Of a stretch of DNA of 62,000 nt, positions 1 through 12,314 are shown in pieces (position 1 is the first letter of the stretch; each line of letters opens with the position of its first letter). The DNA is from Lingula anatina (lineage: Eukaryota; Brachiopoda; Lingulata; Lingulida; Lingulidae). A program made the position numbers and the translations under genes. Below the pieces are notes generated by a model. That model had not been told where the DNA came from, searched no databases, and saw only the letters and a program-made list of their open reading frames with translations. The stretch is taken from assembly GCF_001039355.2 (NCBI RefSeq), contig NW_019775225.1, positions 45,477 through 107,476 of the forward strand. The letters run 5' to 3'.

Positions 1-168
1 GAAGAGTTTGTCCATGTCCACTCTAAGAATGACATGTGAGGCCAAGGTAATGTTATATAACAGTGAGTGGAACTTTTGTGAGCAGAAGAGTTTGTCCATG
101 CCCACTCTAAGAATGACATGTGAGGCCAAGGTAATGTCATACAGCAGTCAGTTAATTAGCAGTATTCA
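1..168 (+). repeat. 84-bp tandem duplication across a DHX9 exon and its donor site
   Basis: The segment starting at 1 recurs at 85 with a single mismatch through the coding part. It encodes [14 protein letters not shown] in the first copy and [14 protein letters not shown] in the second. Both copies end in the donor AAG|GTAATG (46/47 and 130/131). Only 17 bp separate the first donor from the next possible acceptor, too short for an intron, but 84 is a multiple of three and the frame stays open through both copies. Either the exon carries a 28-codon in-frame duplication, or one copy is not used. The first copy is cut by the window edge. Confidence 0.8.
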
Positions 169-3004
169 AAGAGTAGTTTTTTGCATCTACTAAAAGATTT
201 ACCGAAAATCATTTCTAAGATCCTTTAATATCTGCTACCAGCTTTGTCTAGCTAGAAGGATACTAAAAAAGTAAGGCTCTTAACTACGAATTTTCATTTT
301 ATAAATGTGCAGTATTAAGAAACATATGCTTATAATATAAGTTGAGGGCTTTGAATTTTATATGACAGCTTAATTATCCTATTGACTGAAAGAATGATGT
401 TTAAATTTACTGTTATGTTAAATTATGTTAAATTTACTGTCCCACCACACCAAATAACAATATTTTAAACCACATGTTACACTAGACTGAGTATTTCATA
501 TGTTCTCAAAATTTTTTTCTGTAATTTCCAGAACCAACTTCGTGATATCCTGGTGAATGCTGGGTTTCCAGAGGAAAGCCTCTACCCACAGATGTTCAAC
601 TCTTCAGGTCCAGACAGTAAATTAGATGTGGTAGGTGGCTATTAGAATTCTTATTGGCATTATTGTTTTTTCCAACTCTTAAGAGTGTCATTGTCTGAAA
701 AAGCTATTGGCAGAATGTGTAAGGGTTCAGGAACAGAAGTAGTTTGCAGAAGCTCTTTTCTAAGAATTTAATTCTTGTTGTACTTATTATGTATCTGCTG
801 TAATGTAATATTTTGCCTTTCTCATCTGCCATACTTTTTATGGTGTAATGGATTACATACTGACCCCAATTCAAACCTATATGTAACCTATACATTATTA
901 TAGATGAACAGGTACAGATTATGTTAGATATCACTCAGTGTCCAGATTAACAACACAGTTCAAAATTTCTTTCTTTGAGAACACTGCTATCAATTAACCT
1001 GTGTTTTCATGCCACATAGTATAAGATTATTCACATTATCAGGTGATATCCTTGCTGAGTCTGGGTCTTTATCCCAATGTGTGTTACCACAAAGAGAAGA
1101 GGAAGGTTCTGACTACAGAGAGTAGAGCTGCTCTGATTCACAAGTCTTCAGTCAACTGCAGCAATAGAGAACAGACATTTCCAACACCTTTCTTTGTGTT
1201 CGGAGAAAAGGTATATTTTTAAAACGGACACTCTTGTATCTACTACACAAATGCTGTGACATTTCCTTGTTTTGGTATAGGAATTAGTTATAGGTAATCA
1301 GTAAATATTACAGTTACATTTTTCATAACCCTTTATTTATAAAAACCATTTTAGTAAAAAAAATTATTAATTTTTTGTTAATTACAAAGTAATCCATCCT
1401 CAAACATATCCCCGAGGCAGTTTATTCAGCCAATTTTAACAAATGAAATGAAACTTCATGTCGACAATTCATTTCTTTCATGCAATATTTCAGTGATGTT
1501 TCTTTTATTTTAGATATGAATAATTTTTTTACAAAAATGAATATAATTCTTGTCTTTGTTCTTGTAGATCCGTACGCGAGCAGTGTCATGTAAACAGATG
1601 ACCATGGTGTCTCCAATACAGCTTCTCATATTTGCTGCACGCTCTGTGAAGGCTGAAAATGGGATGATTATCCTGGATGGCTGGTATGTTTTATATGTAG
1701 AAATAGGATACAAAGTCATTTATATATTGTGTTATCCTGGATGGCCGGTATGTTTTATATGTAGAAATAGGATACAAAGTTATTTATATATTGTGTTATC
1801 CTGGATGGCTGGTATGTTTTATATATAGAAATAGGATACAAGATCATTTATATATTGTATTATCCTAGATGGCTGAAAGTTTGTAAATAGTACTCTTTTT
1901 ATACTCCCAAAAACTTGTAAAAGATGACAACATGGAAATGAAAAGAATAAGGATGAGATTTCAGAAATTTAGAAAATATCATAGTGTTATATGCTACACA
2001 TGTACATGTAAGTGAAGTAAACTGCATTCAATCACTTTATTCAGACATTCACAATTTCCAGTCAAATTCATTCCCTTCTTGTCATATGTCCACATACAGG
2101 TTAAATCTGAAGATGCCATTCAGCCAGGCAGCCAAGATAGTGGCCCTCCGTCCTGCCCTGGAGGCCCTGAATATCAGAGCTACCACAGATCCTGAGGGCA
2201 CTGCACAACCCATGCCACTGGATGAGCAACTGATGCAGGTGTTCAGGGCCCTCTCCAGACCAAATGCTGGCAGCTTTGGAGTGGAGAATAATTACTCTGG
2301 GAAAGAGACGGCAGCAGGGTGAGTGTTTCTCATAACTGTTATAATATCTAGTAATGTGTTGAGTGATATATGTCTATAGTTCCATTTTATATAGGTTGGG
2401 GATTTTTGATTATGCTGTTATGAAGAATATATGTATGGTGTGTTGATATTTCTAGCTTGACTGTAATGCCATCACTCCTAACACACTGTCATACTGGTAC
2501 AGTGTGCTGTCATTTTATATGTGTGTTTGGACCTCTGTCATTACAAGCAAAATGGAATTTTTTGTGTAGATATTAATATTACTCCATATTCATACATGAG
2601 TGACTTAAAAGGAGACAAGTAGGAATACAATAGAGAAGCAATTAAGCCTGACAAAACTTCAGAGTGCTTCCTGTTTCATATTTTTACTAATTATGTATTA
2701 AACTTGAAATGTATATGTTTAATGATTTTTTAAATGGTTTTAATTCTGATCTCTTTTTTTTCACAGTGGCCCAGGATTTGGCCCACCACCTCCAAAAAGG
2801 TTCCACTCGGGTCCTGGAGGGGGACCTAGATTTGGAGGAGGACCAAGATTTGGAGGTGGATTTGGTGGCCGAGGGGGAGGATTTGGAAGAGGTGGATTCC
2901 GAGGAGGAAGAGGCGGGTTTGGTGGAGGCAAAGGTGGATTTGGAGGTGGATTTCGTGGAGGAAGGGTTGGATTTAGGGGTGGATTCAACAGAGGAGGATT
3001 TTAA
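1..3004 (+). CDS. DHX9: ATP-dependent RNA helicase A (DHX9), 3' coding exons
   Basis: DHX9 is a nuclear DExH-box helicase that unwinds RNA, DNA and hybrids. Only the C-terminal part is in the window. Exons read from splice sites: up to 130 (donor gtaatg), 532-630, 1043-1210, 1568-1683, 2100-2318 and 2767-3004, ending at TAA 3002-3004. The 532-1210 exons encode the stretch [14 protein letters not shown], then [21 protein letters not shown] and FFVFGEK, which align well with the HA2/OB-fold region of vertebrate DHX9. The last exon is a Gly/Arg/Phe-rich RGG-type tail with repeats such as [11 protein letters not shown], the RNA-binding tail expected of this protein. All introns keep frame. Oddities: two tandem duplications each cover a 5' splice site (listed separately). 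The helicase core lies upstream of the window. Confidence 0.93.
1671..1876 (+). repeat. 64-bp tandem repeat containing the exon 3' end and 5' splice site
   Basis: The last coding bases of the DHX9 exon ending at 1683 and the following intron start recur at 1735 and 1799, with a decayed partial copy at 1863. Each of the three good copies keeps the junction TGGATGGCYG|GTATGT. The intron therefore offers three consecutive candidate donors, 64 bp apart. The second and third would change the reading frame, since 64 and 128 are not multiples of three. Confidence 0.85.
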
Positions 3005-4553
3005 TAATTTGAACAGGGGTGTGAAGTAATATGTGAACACTTTAATGTGAGAGAAACTGCCTGCTAATGGATATTTCAGTGGATATTTCAAATCTGTATT
3101 ATGAAAAAGTTTTTCATAGTTTTAAACAATTCATAGGCAAATTTGTTCTTACATCTCATTTGATCGGAGTAAAAAAATACAATAAAATAAGTCTGAGAAA
3201 GACTCAGTGACACCTAATTTCTGTCCAGAACTGATAAGCACCACCCTGTATATATCTGTACAATGCTGTACTCCTCATTCTTCATAAGCCTCACCTCTTT
3301 GGCCTGTCATAAGTTTTCATATGTTTAGATGTCTGCAGTATGTAACACAGGGAGCAAGTGTACAGTGTACATGTGCAAATGTACAGAAAACATTTATATA
3401 AGTGTTACACCATATAGTCATGTCACCCAAAGGGTGTCCATCCTCCCTGAAAAATGCAATACTCTGTGTTGCAAAATGATTATAATTTGCAGAATATGGT
3501 GATTACATTTACTTGATGTTTGCAGTGTGGAAAAATTTATGTATACTGCATTTTGAGGTCTTATATACTTGAAATTAGATTATTCCTATGGCATAGTAGC
3601 AATAAAACTAAAGAACAGACCACTTTGTATCTCTATATAGTAAAAGAACCACAAATGCTGCAGAAAAAAATATTTTTAATGATTCCAAAATTATGTCCCC
3701 AATGTCCCCCAATGAAAAGATTAAGTCATTACCATATATTGAAAATTGTACAGATTGTATATGCAACATAAAGGAAAAAACGTTATTTAGATGAGAAATA
3801 ATAATTCTGATTTCAGCATTTTGATTTCACGAATGTGTTGGAACTTCTGGAGTATGTGAAATTTGCCTTTTTTAATAATAATAAATTTCCACAAAGCACA
3901 ACTGCTGGACCAATATTGGCTCTGTGGTGATGATGGCAGCTATAATGCCTTTCTACAAATCCTCCTTTTAGCACCAAATACGTTCACTGAGTTAAAAGTG
4001 TAAATGCCCCACCTAATACTTGACACATTTTATCTGCATTGTTATGTTTATATTAAATCATTCAAAGTAAATTTTGTTGTTCAATGTGCTATTATAATAG
4101 ATAAAAATTAAAATTATAAGACAACATCAATTAATTTGGAGTCACCCATTACACATTACATAAATAATTCACATGGAATGTTTGTATTTTTGCTCAGTTT
4201 GTATACAAATGCATTACATGCATGTATTCAATTCAATGACTTTGATTGACACAATTGTACAATCATTTACTAGTAATTCAATAATGTTACAAGGTCAATT
4301 TGAATTAAACAAAATAATAACACAAAATTTAAAATTAAATAAGATAAAAAAAATCAGAATTTGACAACAAATTGATTTTACTTAAATGATGTTGACAACA
4401 GTTCAGAAGATTTTTAGAAGTTATATGAAAAGAAATGATGTTTAAGACTACAATCTATGCAATGCTCAAATTGAATGACTCTGTGTTAAGTATTTCTTTC
4501 GAACTTAATTTGTTGATATAGGGATGAAATCTTTGAAAACTAAGAATATAGAT
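3005..4553 (+). other. DHX9 3' UTR and AT-rich intergenic DNA
   Basis: No coding sequence seen. A polyadenylation signal AATAAA at 3181-3186, about 180 bp after the stop, is the likeliest end of the DHX9 transcript. Another AATAAA lies at 3601. The remainder is AT-rich and featureless until the inverted terminal repeat at 4554. Confidence 0.6.
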
Positions 4554-6050
4554 TTAAAGGGATAATAACTCTTCATTTTGGCCAAAAAATGAATTTTCCT
4601 AAAGTAAACAACAATTTTCCCATACTTAACAATGGTAAATGAATACATTTTTACATTCAAAGATAGTCCCTGTTTTTTTTCCTAAAAAGTTTTTTTTTTT
4701 TTTTGTTATCTCTTGAGAGATTATAACAGAGTATAGCCATCAGTAGAGGTCAGGTGGTCAAAAGACAAGCTCAAATATCAGAACAAGGCAGCAAAGCTGT
4801 CAAATGTACAGCTGAAAATAACAATGCACAAAATAGGCTACTGTCAATTCTGATGCAAAAGTACATTATGCTCAGCTGCAAATTCAACATCAAATTTTAA
4901 TTATGCTCAACAGGTAATACCAATGTAAGTAAAATGTGTAACAAGCATAAGGCTTCAGGCCCATGGGGGTTCAAGTTCACACCTTGGAAATGCCAGAATG
5001 AGAACAAGACGGCACTGTTCTGAAATGTTTTTTTTTTTTTTCATTTTTAACATAAAACAAAATTAACAGTTTACTGCCATTTTTATATGATCAACTAAGA
5101 AAATTGATGAGATGGGAAAAATATCAATAGAGCAGTGTTAAATGTCCAATTTCTTCCATTCTGATATTCTGAACATAGTGAATGATTGAATCTGACAAAC
5201 TGCAATGATATGAGTTTATTTCCATTTTTGAAACTTTATTACACAATACACGATAACAAGTTTACCATCATTTTTACAACAACTAACAATGTAAAGATGC
5301 AGGAAATGTCAAAAAAACACTTTTACGTATCTTATTAATTAAATAATGAAACTATTAACATGCCTAAGAATTGAATCTGAGGAAATGTGAAAAAACAGCA
5401 TAACTTCTAAAATTGTGGCCCGATTATGCTGATTTTTGAACTCAACCTGCGTTTTAGCAGGATTGACCACTCCTGTGAGTTTAATGACAATCGGCCTGTC
5501 TGTTTTTCTTATATTGTGTTTACAGTGTTGCATATATGCTAAAAGTGAAAAAAAAGGATAACTACTAAAATAGTTGCCCAATCAATTGAACTTGACCTGC
5601 GTTTTAGTAAGATCGATTACCCCTGTGAGTTTCATCACAACAGGCGAATCGGTTTTCCATGAAATGTGTTTACAGTGTTGCATATATGCTGAAAAGTGAA
5701 AAAAACAGCATATATGCAACACTGTAACTTCTACAATAATGGCCTGATCATGCTGATTTTCGAACTTGGCCTGCGTTTTATGAATATTCACCAGCTCTGT
5801 AAATATAAAGCCAAAAAGTAAAACTGCCTTCCACTTATCGTGTTTACAAGGATATTGCACTACACCGGTGACAACGGCGACGACAGACACAGGTGATGGC
5901 AATGTGTACAGACACATCTGTGTCTGTACATAATAATAGCTATAACTGCCGTTTTTGTGTTAAAACAGAATATATTATATTTCTATGACTTGTTCACAAT
6001 GTATTTATTGTGAAATGTAGATCTCATACGAAGAGTCATTATCCCTTTTA
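4554..6050. mobile_element. Non-autonomous DNA transposon, long copy (MITE-like)
   Basis: Begins TTAAAGGGATAATAACTCTT and ends with the inverted form (AAGAGTCATTATCCCTTTTA), so it has terminal inverted repeats of about 20 bp. The left 230 bp and right 120 bp match, in reverse, the two ends of the short copy at 8406-8749, which shows they are one family. The interior has about three tandem copies of a roughly 165-bp unit (5390-5800) and a 26-bp palindrome at 5905-5930. No transposase coding is visible. Confidence 0.75.
5905..5930. repeat. 26-bp near-perfect palindrome inside the MITE
   Basis: Two 12-bp arms, TGTACAGACACA and TGTGTCTGTACA, flank a 2-bp centre. The identical palindrome occurs in the related fragment at 13005-13030. 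It would fold into a stable hairpin in single-stranded DNA or RNA. Confidence 0.85.
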
Positions 6051-6402
6051 CTTATTTTCATGCTATTGCAACTGTCACTTGTCTTTTGCAATATTTGCCC
6101 CAAATGTGCCAAGCCATTTTTTTAACTTGAGCCTTTTTGAATGGAAATCTGTTTTGTAAAAGGCATGTTCCTATTAAGAATCTCCATTATTATGCAAGAT
6201 ATTTTTACAAAAAGTTATTGTTTACTGGAATCTCCCTTTTTATTTTACTCTGAAAATGGATCAATAGGAATAATGTTTTGATGGGTTTTTCGATGCCTAG
6301 TTTTAAAATTATAAAATGTGGCAATTTCCCTGGAAGTTAATCAACAGCTGACATCTTTGTAAGAGACATTGCAGATCCAAATTGTTTTTGAGGTGAGATC
6401 AT

Positions 6403-6489
<87 letters not shown>

Positions 6490-7070
6490 TGCTAGCATAT
6501 GCTTATACTTGTAGTTTTCTAACCTCTTACCTTTCCCAATTACAAAGAATAGAAAATATACCAAAAAACAGTAAACAGAATAAAAACATAATTTTAGCAT
6601 ATATTACTCTCTGTAGGACTGTGTTTCAGCCCCAGGACCCCACCCAACCTTATAGTGAACCAGAAACTAGAGGAATTTGAAGACTCCAGGAAGAGTATGG
6701 AGGGCATAGTGTCCTGGTCTCCCCCTCAGCAGAACTGGAACCCAAGGACAGCATGTACATGTAATATAGATGAGGGTCCACTGGCCTTTGTGAGTGTTTT
6801 CTTAGGAGACGGATCAGCAGTTTTCTTTCACAAGCATTTAGTTGTTTTTTTTTTTTCAAGTCTTTTAAGATTGTCTAGAAGACCAGAACTGTAGGTAAAA
6901 TAAACATAAAATATAGATGGTCTGTGAGCAAAACATTTATTTTCAAAGGCCACAATGGAGCAAAGATTTACTGAATGGTATGGGGCAGCAGAGGAAAATG
7001 GATCAAGGTCTCCAGGAGGTGTGTCACAGGGGAGTTTTGATTTCACAGTTGAGTTCTGCTATGTTGTGTT
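6051..7070. other. Intergenic DNA, no gene recognised
   Basis: Contains the CT/CA microsatellite described separately. Open frames around 6650-7046 resemble nothing I recognise and lack splice or start context, so I do not call them. Confidence 0.5.
6403..6486. repeat. Compound (CT)n(CA)n microsatellite
   Basis: An uneven CT run is followed directly by a CA run of about 18 units. Confidence 0.95.
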
Positions 7071-7260
7071 AGTTAGCCTTTCGCTAGTTATGGGTGCTGT
7101 TTCACAAAGGTATAACTAGTTCTCTCGCTCGTTATTGTGTCATTATTACCATGGATATTTAACAACTGATCAGACCAGTCACTAACTCTAGAGTTTCATC
7201 GTATGCATGAATGAAATAGCAAGGTTGCTTAGTTACCGTTGTCTGTCATTTGTATGCAAT
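7071..7260. mobile_element. Partial, inverted copy of the Harbinger-like element at 43948
   Basis: In reverse complement this stretch matches about 44380-44575: the tract around ACGGTAACTAAGCAACCTT, the ATTTCATCGTACGCAT-like segment and the terminal TTTCACRAAG portion. It is one end of that transposon only; the other end is not present here. Confidence 0.65.
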
Positions 7261-7261
7261 A

Positions 7262-7660
7262 TGGTGAGTCTTGTGTTATCACAGGTGAGGTCTTCTGTTG
7301 TGAGAACACAAGTGAGATCTGATATGTTGTGATCACACAGGCGAGTTCTGCTATGTTGTGGTCTTACAGCTAGGTTAGGTCTTGTGATAACACAAGTGAG
7401 TTCTGTGATGTTGTGATCACACAGGCGAGTTCTGCTATGTTGTGGTCTTACAGCTAGGTTAGGTCTTGTGATAACACAGGTGAGATCTGCTATGTTGTGA
7501 TCACACAGGTGAGTTCTGCTATGTTGTGATCACACAGGTGAGTTCTGCTATGTTGTGGTCACACAGCTAGGTTAGGTCTTGTGATAACACAGGTGAGGTC
7601 TTCTGTTGTGATCACACAGGAAGTCATTTTGTGTTGTGATCACACAGGTGAGTTCTGCTA
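7262..7660. repeat. Minisatellite of about 31-bp units carrying TGTGATCACA
   Basis: About a dozen imperfect units of the form TTGTGATCACACAGGTGAGT plus TCTGCTATG, with variants where the palindrome is replaced by TTGTGATAACAC or GTGGTCTTACAG. Units are arranged in a higher-order pattern: the block with GCTAGGTTAGGTCTTGTGAT recurs every third unit or so. Many units hold the palindrome TGTGATCACA and the donor-like CAGGTGAG. Confidence 0.85.
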
Positions 7661-8405
7661 TGAGGTCATGTTGGATTTTCATCGTTCATCGTACTGTATG
7701 TGTATTTGGGGTGATCAGTAAATACACACAAATACCTCTAATTTTTTTTTATTTTTTGCCAAAAACAAAACTACGGATTTTGCACACTATGTCCAAAGAT
7801 TTAAATTTAAATGAAAAATAAAATTTGGGAGTGATTTAAAAAGACACAGTCAAAGGCAATATGAATCCCAGCAGCTGTTATTTTGTTTTGTTAAATATTG
7901 TAATCTGCATGGAGATGGTAAAATAAAAATCTTTCTATCTATCTATTCTGTCCCATGAACCTTCTCTATAAAAATAAATTGCACACACACATACAATTTC
8001 ATGATATTTATAGAAACAATTACACAATTTTCTGAAACATAATGAAACTAGTACAATTTTATGGAAATATATCTTTACAAAATTTTGATATAGTTCAATA
8101 AATGCACAGTTTTAAATGCAAAAATTATTAATTATATACTTGATACTGCAGCAAAGAAAATAAACATTTAACAGATATATTCATGATTGTTTTCAAATAG
8201 ATAAAGACCACGGAATTGTCCCAGTGTACATTCACCAACAGCATTTTGATTTAACTTTGAGCTCAAATTTGCTGCCTGCCAGATGATTATTTGATATCTG
8301 GCTTGATGCAAGCTGCATTGGTACCATGACAAAATTTTCAAAAAGTAAGTAATCAGATAATTCTTACATATATCATAACTAAAACAAAGTATTGGTGTGA
8401 AATAC

Positions 8406-8749
8406 TTAAAGGGATAATAACCCTTCGTATGAAATCTGTATTTCACAATAAAAACATTGTGAATGGCTGATAAAAATATAATATATTCTGTTTTCCCACA
8501 AAAACGGCTGTTATAGCTATTATTCTGATATCTGAGCTTGTCTTTAGACCACGTGACCTCCATTGATGGCTATACTCTGTTAAAATCTCTTAAGAGATTT
8601 TAACAAAAAACCAAACTTTTTAGAAAAAAACCAGGGACTAACTTTGAATGTAAAAATGGATTCATTAACCATTGGTAAGTATGGGAAAATTGTTGTTTAC
8701 TCCAGGAAAATTCATTTTTTGGCCGAAACGAAGAGTTATTATCACTTTA
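8406..8749. mobile_element. MITE, short copy of the 4554-6050 family
   Basis: Terminal inverted repeats TTAAAGGGATAATAACCCTT and AAGAGTTATTATCACTTTAA. Its left part matches the inverted right end of the long copy and its right part matches the inverted left end, so it is a deletion derivative inserted in the opposite orientation. It sits about 200 bp beyond the stop codon of the DED/TRADD-N gene and could supply part of that 3' UTR. Confidence 0.8.
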
Positions 8750-8949
8750 AGATTGTAATCAAACTAGTTTCCAGTTCATTTCCCTTTACACCTGCATCTT
8801 TTCCATTCTTATTATCCTTTTAAAACCTTTCAGTGTTTGTATAATGGCATATTAAAATTAAAGTGCTGATGCAGCACACAACTTGCTTGCTTTCACATAG
8901 AGTTGACTTTTGCAATTATATCTCTGTCATACATGTTTCATAATTCTTG

Positions 8950-11900
8950 CTAGTTGGTGCTATCGTCTACAGGCCATGCTCTTAAAGAAGTTGGCAGACT
9001 TTCTCGTCCATGAACTTTGATATGTTGGCATGTCAAGTCTGACATAATTTTCCAGCCCGCAAGTAAAAGCTGACCAGATTCCTTGCATTCATGCAACTTT
9101 TCTAATGCTTGCTTGGAAAGGGACTCTTCTTTTTCAAAGATGCTTTTCCATACAGCCATTCCCTTGTCATTACTTGAATTGAATTTTAATGAAATTCTGC
9201 GAGAAGGGTATATATACCTTCTTTGAGAAGTGAAGTGGTGCATAAAGATGTCAGTAATAATATACATCCCCATATCATATAAATCATAATAATTTATTCC
9301 ATGTACTTGTACATGCTGTGACAGCACATTTAGGAATAGTGATCCTGACATGTCCTCAGTAGTGTGGACCTGACCAAACTGCTTCAGAACACATTGTGAT
9401 GTAAACTTGTCTTTGGCTAAGATATCCATGCACCTGAACTGCTCTGTGTTAGTTGTGTTCTTGTTTGTTAAATAATATTGAAACAGAATCACAGCATTGC
9501 TTTCTGCAGCTTTGTCACATCTACCATGGACCTCTAGATGCTTGGACAGCACATTCAGAAACAATGTCCTCTCCACTGCTGACAGGGTTCTGGTGGTATG
9601 GGTTTGGTAAAGTTGTTGGAGCACTTTTTCAGATGTGTATTTATCCTTGGTTAAGATTTTCATATATTTTGTCTGCTTTGAGTCAGTGATGTCATTGCTT
9701 GTTAAGAAATACTGCAATAAAATCACAGCATTTCCTTCTGCCTCAGAATAACAGCTACCATGGACCTCTGCATGCTGTGACAGCACATTCAGAAACAATG
9801 TCCTCTCCACTGCTGACAGGGCTCTGGTAGTATGGGTCTGGTGAAGATGACTGAGTACTTTTTCAGATGTGTTGTTATCCTTGGCTAAGATTTTCATACA
9901 TTCTTTCTGCTTTGAGTCAGTGATGTCATTGCTTGTTAAGAAATAATGCAACAGAATCACAGCATTTCCTTCAGCAGAAGAACAAGATCTTCCATGGACC
10001 TCTGCATGCTGTGACAGCACATTCAGAAACAATGTCTTCTCCACTGCTGACAGGGTTCTGGTGGTATGGGTCTGGTAAAGTTGTTGGAGCACTTTTTCAG
10101 ATGTGTATTTATCCTTGGTTAAGATTTTCATACATTCTTTCTGCTTCGAGTCAGTTATGTCACTGCTTGTTAAGAAATACTGCAACAGAATCACAGCATT
10201 TCCCTCAGCAGGAGAACAATATCTACCATGGACCTTTGCATGCTGTGACAGCACTTTCAAAAACTGTGTCCTCTCCACTGCTGACAGGGTTCTGGTGGTA
10301 TGGGTCTGGTGAAGATGACTGAGTACTTTTTCAGATGTGTATTTATCATTGGCTAAGATTTTCATACATTCAGACTGCTCTGAGTTAGTAATGTCATTGC
10401 TTGTTAAGAAATACTGCCACAAAATCACAGCATTTCCTTTTTCAGCAGAATAACATCTACCATGAACATCTGTATGCTGTGACAGCAATTTCAGAAAGAT
10501 TGTCTTCTCAACTGCTGACATGGTTCTGGTAGTATGGGTCTGGTACAGCTGTTTGAGTACTTCTTCAGATGTTTTGTTGTCCTTTGCTAAGATTTTCAAA
10601 CATTTTTTCTTGATTGAGGAAGTGATGTCACTGCTTGTTAAGAAATATTGCAACAGAATGACAGCATTCCTTCCTGCGGCTTTGTCACAGCTTCCATGGA
10701 GCTCTACATGCTGTGACAGCACATTCAGAAACAATGTCCTCTCCACTGCTGACAGAGTTCTGGTAGTATGGGTCTGGTAAAGTTGTGCGATCACTTTTTC
10801 AGATGTCCCCCTATCCTTGGCCAAGAATTGCATACATTTTGACTTCTCTGAGTCAGTAATGTCATTGCCTGTTATGAAAGACTGCATCAGAATCATAGCA
10901 TTTCCTTCTGTATCAGAATAACAACTACCATGGACCTCTACATGCTGTGACAGCATATCCAGAAACAATGTCCTCTCCACTGCTGACAGGGTTCTGGTAG
11001 TATGGGTCTGGTAAAGTTGTGTGAGCACTTTTTCAGATGTCCCCCTATCCTTGGCCAAGAATTGCATACATTTTGACTTCTCTGAGTCAGTAATGTCATT
11101 GCCTGTTAAGAAAGACTGCATCAGAATCATAGCATTTCCTTCTGTATCAGAATAACAACTACCATGGACCTCTATGTGCTGTGACAGCACATCCAGAAAC
11201 AATGTCCTCTCCACTGCTGACAGGGTTCTGGTAGTATGGGTCTGGTAAAGTTGTGTGAGCACTTTTTCAGATGTCCCCCTATCCTTGGCTATTATTGTCA
11301 TACATTCAGTTTGTTCTGTGTCAGTAATGTCATTGCTTGTTAACAAAGACTGCAACAGAATTACAACATTTTCTTCTTCAGCAGAATAACAACTACTATG
11401 GAACTCTGCATGCTGTGACAGCACATCCAGAAACAACCTCCTCTCCACTGCCAACAGGGTTCTGGTGTTATTGGTCTGGTAAAGATGATTGAGTACTTCT
11501 TTAGATGCCCCTTTGTAATTGGTTAATACTTTCTCGGACTTATTAATTATCCTGGCCCTTGGTTTCGCATATCTTCTGTCCTGAATCTGGCTGCTGTTAA
11601 TGTTTGTATGGAGATCCCACCTCTGATAGTCATCAAACAGCAGACTATAGTCAGCAAGACCTTCTGCCATTCTTTGAAGAACAAACTTCAGCAAGGTTGT
11701 GTTTCTAGCAAGAATTTTAAGAATGTTTGTCTTTTTTCTTTCATTCTTTCTTAGTTGCTTGGTAAAGATATCAGCAATGGCTTGCCAGGTTTGAAGCTCT
11801 CCTTTAGGTGTTTGTGACAGAAGTTTCCAGTTTTCACTTAAATGTAATGTATTATCTCCTTCGTCATTATGTAGCAGTTCTAACAGTTCTGTCTTTAAAA

Positions 11901-12314
11901 GACTTGCAAAAGTCTTATGAAGGGAGGCAAGTTTAAAAATGTTTTGCTTCAAATTTCTGCATACTTTAGCATTTTCAACTGAATCACAGCCTACACAAAG
12001 AAGCATGGAAGCAAGTTTTTTCTGCTCATCTTCCTTTAATTTTGTAAAAAGTTCAGGAGAAGGTTCAAGCAATTTGACAATATCCTCCACATGTCTCTTG
12101 TCTGCTGGAGTGGTTTTTGACGAAAGCAAAGACTGGAGCTTCACTGCGTGGAGTGATTCTTCATTTTTAGGACTTGGTTCAGTAGTCATAGAATTTGTAG
12201 TTTCATCAACTTCACTGTCATGATGAAGATCAACTTCTACAAAACTACATGTATTCACCTCTCCTGTTGTTATTGGTGCATGGTAGGTCTTACTGCTCTG
12301 GTGTTCTTTTTCAT
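8950..12314 (-). CDS. Exon 8: helical region, tandem repeats and stop
   Basis: The 3.4-kb last exon follows the acceptor TTTCTTTAG and enters in phase 1. It encodes residues 543-1663. The first 270 residues are charged and helix-rich with no family I recognise. Then come the nine 78-residue repeats, a degenerate tenth unit (TSQCVLKQFGQVHTTEDMS...), and a final half unit containing TCQHIKVHGRE, which echoes the LSQHxEVHG core. Leu/Val/Ile spacing implies an alpha-helical solenoid. The AKDxxTSEKVLxQL junction weakly recalls HEAT or leucine-rich-variant repeats, but I cannot assign a family. Confidence 0.85.

Noticed and set aside
2761-2988. Proline-rich minus-strand frame opposite the DHX9 tail
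   Set aside because: Shadow of the Gly/Arg-rich exon; GGA/GGT codons read as Pro on the other strand.
6369-6680. Frame with SLSLSL and THTHTH stretches
   Set aside because: CT/CA microsatellite.
7262-7660. TGTGATCACA as bacterial CRP-like operators
   Set aside because: The genome is animal and the motif is part of a minisatellite unit.
9453-10780. Plus-strand frames with repeated FWWYG stretches
   Set aside because: Antisense shadow of the 78-residue repeat array.
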